Source: Rugosimonospora acidiphila
GTDB taxonomy: Bacteria; Actinomycetota; Actinomycetes; Mycobacteriales; Micromonosporaceae
NCBI RefSeq assembly: GCF_039543385.1
Contig: NZ_BAABJQ010000030.1
Location: forward strand, 1 to 64,000
Length of the DNA stretch: 64,000 nucleotides
Reading direction: 5' to 3'
Position numbers and translations under genes: made by a program
Notes under the pieces: generated by a model
Seen by the model: the letters and a program-made list of their open reading frames with translations, nothing else
Database searches by the model: none
Told to the model about the DNA's origin: nothing
Shown here: positions 60,674 through 64,000 of the stretch, in pieces
Layout of the letters: each line of letters starts with the position of its first letter
Position numbering within the stretch: the first letter of the stretch is position 1

Positions 60674-61866
60674 GTCGCGGCCGGCCACAGCGCCCGCCGG
60701 ACCTGCTCGACGATGTTGACCTCACGCCCCCGGGTCTGTTCGCGCCACTGCCGGTACGCCGCCCCGGCGCACTGCCGGGCGAGCAGGCGCTGCGGCGGGC
60801 TCATGGCCACCACGCGCTGCATCGCTTCGGCCAGGCCGGCGACCGTCAGGTCGCGCACCACCGTCCCGCCCCCCTTGTCCAGCACGTCCGTCCACGGGGT
60901 CTGGTCGGAGCAGATCACCGGGCAGGACGCGGAGAGGCTCTCCGCGATCACGTGCCCGAAGTTCTCGCCGAGGGTCGGGAAGACGAAGGCGTCGTAGCGG
61001 CTGAAGGTCTGCCGGACGGCCTCCGGTGCCAGCTCGCCCCGGTACCTGACCCGGATCGGGGCGGGCAGCGACTCGGTCAGCCGCTGGCAGCGCGCCCAGT
61101 ATCGGGCGTCCTCGAGCGGCCCGTAGATGTCCAGGTCGACCCGCCCCCGCAGGGCCGGCAGCGCGCGCAGGACCAGTTCCAGGTTCTTCTTCGCGGTGAT
61201 CCGGCTGATGAAGACGAGGCGGGCCGGGCCGTCGACGGTGTCCGTCGCCGGTACCGGCTCGACCGGCAGTGAACTCTGATCCTGGTTGATCTCGACCCGC
61301 GCCCAGGGGCAGACGGACCTGATGTCGTCGGCCTCGCGGTTGGTGGAGGCGTGCCACACCACGTCCGCCCGCCGCAGGTACGACCCCCACCACCTCAGGA
61401 ACAGCCGCTTCTTGCCGGCCTTGAGGGCCAGCGCGCCGGGCGACAGCTCGCCGCGCGGCGCGATGAGGATCCGGGTGGCGTGGATCAGCCCGAGCCGTGC
61501 GGCGAGCACCGGCATCACCGTGTACGTCGGGGCCCAGAGGCTGTTGAGGTACAGCAGGTCGAAGCGCTCGCCGCGAAGCTCGCGCCACAGCCGCAGCCAC
61601 TGGTCGGGCCGGCCGGTGTTGAGGTAGAAGACGCGGGCGCGGGGGCGGCTGACCCAGCGGCCGGACAGCCCCGGGTACGGCTCGGGGGAGCCCAGGTCGC
61701 GATCCCGGGTGACCAGCGACAGGGCGGTGTTCTCCGGCAGCGTGTCGAGGATGTGCGCCATCGACCGGACCGGGCCGCCGCCGCGGAAGCCGGGCTCGAA
61801 GGCGCCACACGTGCTCAGCACCCGGAACCCGGGCCCGTCGAGGCCGGATCGGGACACTGCGTCCAT
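60670..61866 (-). CDS. Family 4 glycosyltransferase
   Basis: A 398-residue GT-B enzyme. LSTCGAFEPGFRGGGPVRSM at the start and FISRITAKKNLELVLRAL opening the second lobe are seen, with FPTLGENFGHVIAESLSASC at the donor site. ATG at 61866 follows GGGAGGACCC. It is first in a two-gene coupled operon with the next GT4 and is divergent from the dehydratase gene. The sugar is unknown. Confidence 0.88.
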   Translation of the reverse strand: MDAVSRSGLDGPGFRVLSTCGAFEPGFRGGGPVRSMAHILDTLPENTALSLVTRDRDLGSPEPYPGLSGRWVSRPRARVFYLNTGRPDQWLRLWRELRGERFDLLYLNSLWAPTYTVMPVLAARLGLIHATRILIAPRGELSPGALALKAGKKRLFLRWWGSYLRRADVVWHASTNREADDIRSVCPWARVEINQDQSSLPVEPVPATDTVDGPARLVFISRITAKKNLELVLRALPALRGRVDLDIYGPLEDARYWARCQRLTESLPAPIRVRYRGELAPEAVRQTFSRYDAFVFPTLGENFGHVIAESLSASCPVICSDQTPWTDVLDKGGGTVVRDLTVAGLAEAMQRVVAMSPPQRLLARQCAGAAYRQWREQTRGREVNIVEQVRRALWPAAT

Positions 61867-62059
61867 CGGGTCCTCCCGTCGTCGAGGCACCCCGTTCAAC
61901 GAGACGACGCCCCAAAAGTGACTGAAGCCCCTTATAGGCCCCGTAATTCCTCAAAGCCGCTAGAGTGGTTCATACGTCCTTTTCAGGCGAAATCAGACAT
62001 GTTTCGTATGGGTCTGCCGTCGTTCGATTAATCGGCATTGATCGACCAGGAGCACGTGC

Positions 62060-63892
62060 ATGCAGGTCATCGCGCCCGTCGCCACCCGTCCTTCGGGCGC
62101 GGCCCGCCCCCGAACGGAGTCGTGGCGCCGGACATCGACGCTGTTCATCGCCGACACGGCAGCCTGGATCGGCGGCTTCCTTCTGGCCGCGTGGGCCCGG
62201 TTCGAGTTCGACCTGAGCAGCCACGTGGTACCCGTGCTCCTCGGCGGCCTGGTCGCCGCCGTGCTGTACCTGGCGGCGGCGACCGCGCTGCGGGCGCGCC
62301 GGGGCCGGGACCCCCTGGGCAGCCTGCAGGAGGCCCGGTCGCTGGCCGTTACGGCCGCCGGCACCGCCCTGGTGATGCTGTGCGCCGTCGTACCGCTGGG
62401 GGAGCGGCCGGTCCCGGCCAGCACCCCGGCGCTGGGCGCGGCCGTGGCGCTGCTGCTCATGCTGTCCGTTCGCGCGATGTACCGGCACCACCAGGACCGG
62501 CTGCTGCGGCCCGACGCCAACTCGGCGCGCCCGGTCCTGCTGTTCGGCCTCGGCTCGGCGGGTCGCGGCCTGCTGCGCGCCATGGTCTCCGACCCGCACG
62601 GCGGGTACCTGCCGGTGGGGCTGCTCGACGACGACCCCGGCAAGCGGCAGCTGCGCATCGACGGCGTGCGCATGCTCGGCGGCCGGCGCGACGTGGTGTC
62701 CGCGGTCGAACAGACCGGCGCCAGCACGGTGATCCTCTCGGTCAGCAACGCCGACGCCGAGCTCATCGGCGAGGTGCGCACGCAGACCCTGCGCGCCGGC
62801 GCGCAGTTCAAGGTGGTGCCTCCGGTGCGCGAACTGGTCAACCACCGGATCAGCGTCGCGGACGTCCGGGACGTGAGCATCGATGACCTGCTCGGGCGCA
62901 GGCACGTGGTGGCCGACCTGGCCTGCGACGCCGGGCTGGCCGGGCGCCGGGTGCTGGTGACCGGAGCGGGCGGCTCCATCGGCTCCGAGCTGTGCCGGCA
63001 GATCATGCGGGCCAACCCGGGCGAGTTGATGATGCTCGACCGGGACGAGTCCGCGCTGCACAGCCTGCAGATGTCGCTGTCCGGCCGGGCGCTGCTCGAC
63101 GGCCCCGAGCTGATCCTCGCCGACCTGCGCGACGGGGCGGGCATAGCCCGGATCTTCGCCGACCGTCGACCGGACGTGGTGTTCCACGCGGCCGCGCTCA
63201 AGCACCTCACGCTGCTGCAGAGGCATCCGGCGGAGGCCGTCAAGACCAACGTCTGGGGCACGCTGAACGTCCTGGAGGCGTGCCGCGACGTGGCGAGGTT
63301 CGTGAACATCTCCACCGACAAGGCGGCGAACCCGGTCAGCGTGCTGGGCTACTCCAAGCGGATCACCGAGCGCCTGACCGCGCACGCGGCGGAGGCGGCG
63401 GACGGCACGTTCCTGAGCGTGCGCTTCGGCAACGTGCTGTCCAGCCGCGGCTCCGTGGTCACCGCGTTCCGGGCGCAGATCGAGGCGGGACTGCCGATCA
63501 CCGTCACCCATTCCGAGGTGACCCGGTACTTCATGACCGTCCAGGAGGCCGTGCACCTCGTCCTGCAGGCGGCGGAGATCGGGCGGGACGGCGAGGCGCT
63601 GGTACTCGACATGGGCCGGCCGGTCAGCATCGACAGCGTGGCGCGGCAACTCGCCGCCCTGAGCCCCGGCCCCGCCCAGATCGTGTACACCGGCCTGCGG
63701 CCGGGCGAGAAGCTGCACGAGGACCTGTTCGGCGAGGGCGAGGACGACGTGCGCCCGCTCCATCCGCTGATCTCGCACGTCTCGGTACCCGTGCTGGATC
63801 CGCGGGAGGTCGTCGACCTCGATCCGTTCGCCGAGCCGGAGAAGCTGATCCATCAGCTGGCGTGGCTGTGCGGGCAGCCGCCCCGCCCCTAG
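62060..63892 (+). CDS. Membrane-bound UDP-HexNAc 4,6-dehydratase (PglF/WbpM type)
   Basis: Dehydrates UDP-GlcNAc to a 4-keto-6-deoxy sugar, probably the substrate of the aminotransferase at 50179. The 610 residues comprise four membrane helices (about residues 25-145), a first Rossmann domain (LLFGLGSAGRGLLRAMV), and the SDR domain with VTGAGGSIGSELCRQIM and STDKAANP. In the next catalytic segment VLGYSKRITER the residue in the YxxxK Tyr position is Leu, where WbpM/PglF have Met. AGGAG precedes the ATG at 62060. It is the last complete gene of the window. Confidence 0.9.
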   Translation: MQVIAPVATRPSGAARPRTESWRRTSTLFIADTAAWIGGFLLAAWARFEFDLSSHVVPVLLGGLVAAVLYLAAATALRARRGRDPLGSLQEARSLAVTAAGTALVMLCAVVPLGERPVPASTPALGAAVALLLMLSVRAMYRHHQDRLLRPDANSARPVLLFGLGSAGRGLLRAMVSDPHGGYLPVGLLDDDPGKRQLRIDGVRMLGGRRDVVSAVEQTGASTVILSVSNADAELIGEVRTQTLRAGAQFKVVPPVRELVNHRISVADVRDVSIDDLLGRRHVVADLACDAGLAGRRVLVTGAGGSIGSELCRQIMRANPGELMMLDRDESALHSLQMSLSGRALLDGPELILADLRDGAGIARIFADRRPDVVFHAAALKHLTLLQRHPAEAVKTNVWGTLNVLEACRDVARFVNISTDKAANPVSVLGYSKRITERLTAHAAEAADGTFLSVRFGNVLSSRGSVVTAFRAQIEAGLPITVTHSEVTRYFMTVQEAVHLVLQAAEIGRDGEALVLDMGRPVSIDSVARQLAALSPGPAQIVYTGLRPGEKLHEDLFGEGEDDVRPLHPLISHVSVPVLDPREVVDLDPFAEPEKLIHQLAWLCGQPPRP

Positions 63893-64000
63893 CGGGCGAC
63901 GTCGGCGGCCGAAGCGTTCACGGCGGCGCGGGCGGGTGGACGACCAACGTTCATCGGTGATGGAAACGTTGTGTGGTAAGGGTTTGCGGGCCAGCGGCGA
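63893..64000. other. Truncated intergenic end with inverted repeat
   Basis: No gene starts before the window ends. CAACGTT at 63945-63951 and AACGTTG at 63965-63971 form a 7-bp inverted repeat with a 13-base spacer, possibly an operator of the next gene outside the window. Confidence 0.35.

Noticed and set aside
38555..63892. Search for a Wzy polymerase in the polysaccharide locus
   Set aside because: No multi-pass protein with the features of Wzy was found other than the Wzx-type flippase and the MFS protein; it may lie beyond 64000.

Overview
The window is very GC-rich, uses many GTG starts with GGAGG-type ribosome sites, and joins genes by 4-base GTGA/ATGA overlaps. Its families (Tat lipoprotein sugar binders, LacI and ROK regulators, a BY-kinase/low-molecular-weight phosphatase pair, ferric-reductase-like proteins with disordered tails) point to an actinomycete, most likely a Micromonosporaceae-type soil organism; that placement is inference. 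A 100-base run of N at 9022-9121 marks an assembly gap.

Left part, 1-12.8 kb: a secreted PHP-type metallohydrolase, a small His-rich protein, a membrane protein and an asparagine synthetase. A three-gene minus-strand operon follows: a haem-type membrane protein with a 27-bp minisatellite, a NuoF/ferredoxin fusion and a sulfatase. A family-4 glycosyltransferase ends this part.

Middle part, 13-38.5 kb: a carbohydrate-use region with signs of decay. There are two paralogous LacI regulators. One is apparently an orphan beside the relic C-terminus of a sugar ABC permease; the other is coupled to a GH3 glycosidase that carries an inserted beta-trefoil-like domain. Three identical 14-bp palindromes (TCGAAGCGCTTCGA) lie upstream of these two transcription units. 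Next come a BrnT/BrnA-like toxin-antitoxin pair, a ROK regulator, a YicI-type GH31 glycosidase and a divergent binding protein/permease/permease operon, with TTTGTTTG/CAAACAAA sites that suggest ROK control. Between these lie an S53 peptidase, a GalT-like protein, a PHP phosphatase, a VOC protein and two broken genes (AraC and NmrA-like). A MarR-MFS pair, a crotonase, an OsmC protein and a second CehA/McbA-like protein complete the region.

Right part, 38.5-63.9 kb: an exopolysaccharide/capsule locus. It has a BY-kinase/chain-length protein, a tyrosine phosphatase, the complete fnlA-fnlB-fnlC set for UDP-N-acetyl-L-fucosamine, and a glycosyltransferase inside that set. It also has a 4,6-dehydratase, a PLP aminotransferase, a phosphoglycosyl transferase and a GNAT that together look like a bacillosamine-type priming-sugar pathway, plus a flippase, three methyltransferases, three more glycosyltransferases and a FemAB-like protein. 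No Wzy polymerase was recognised. A regulator-MFS-arginyl-tRNA synthetase cassette sits between the kinase and its phosphatase. The arginyl-tRNA synthetase and the FemAB-like protein raise the idea of tRNA-dependent aminoacylation of the glycan; this is speculative.

A recurring feature is in-frame minisatellite DNA (15, 18 or 27 bp units) encoding disordered segments in five separate genes.
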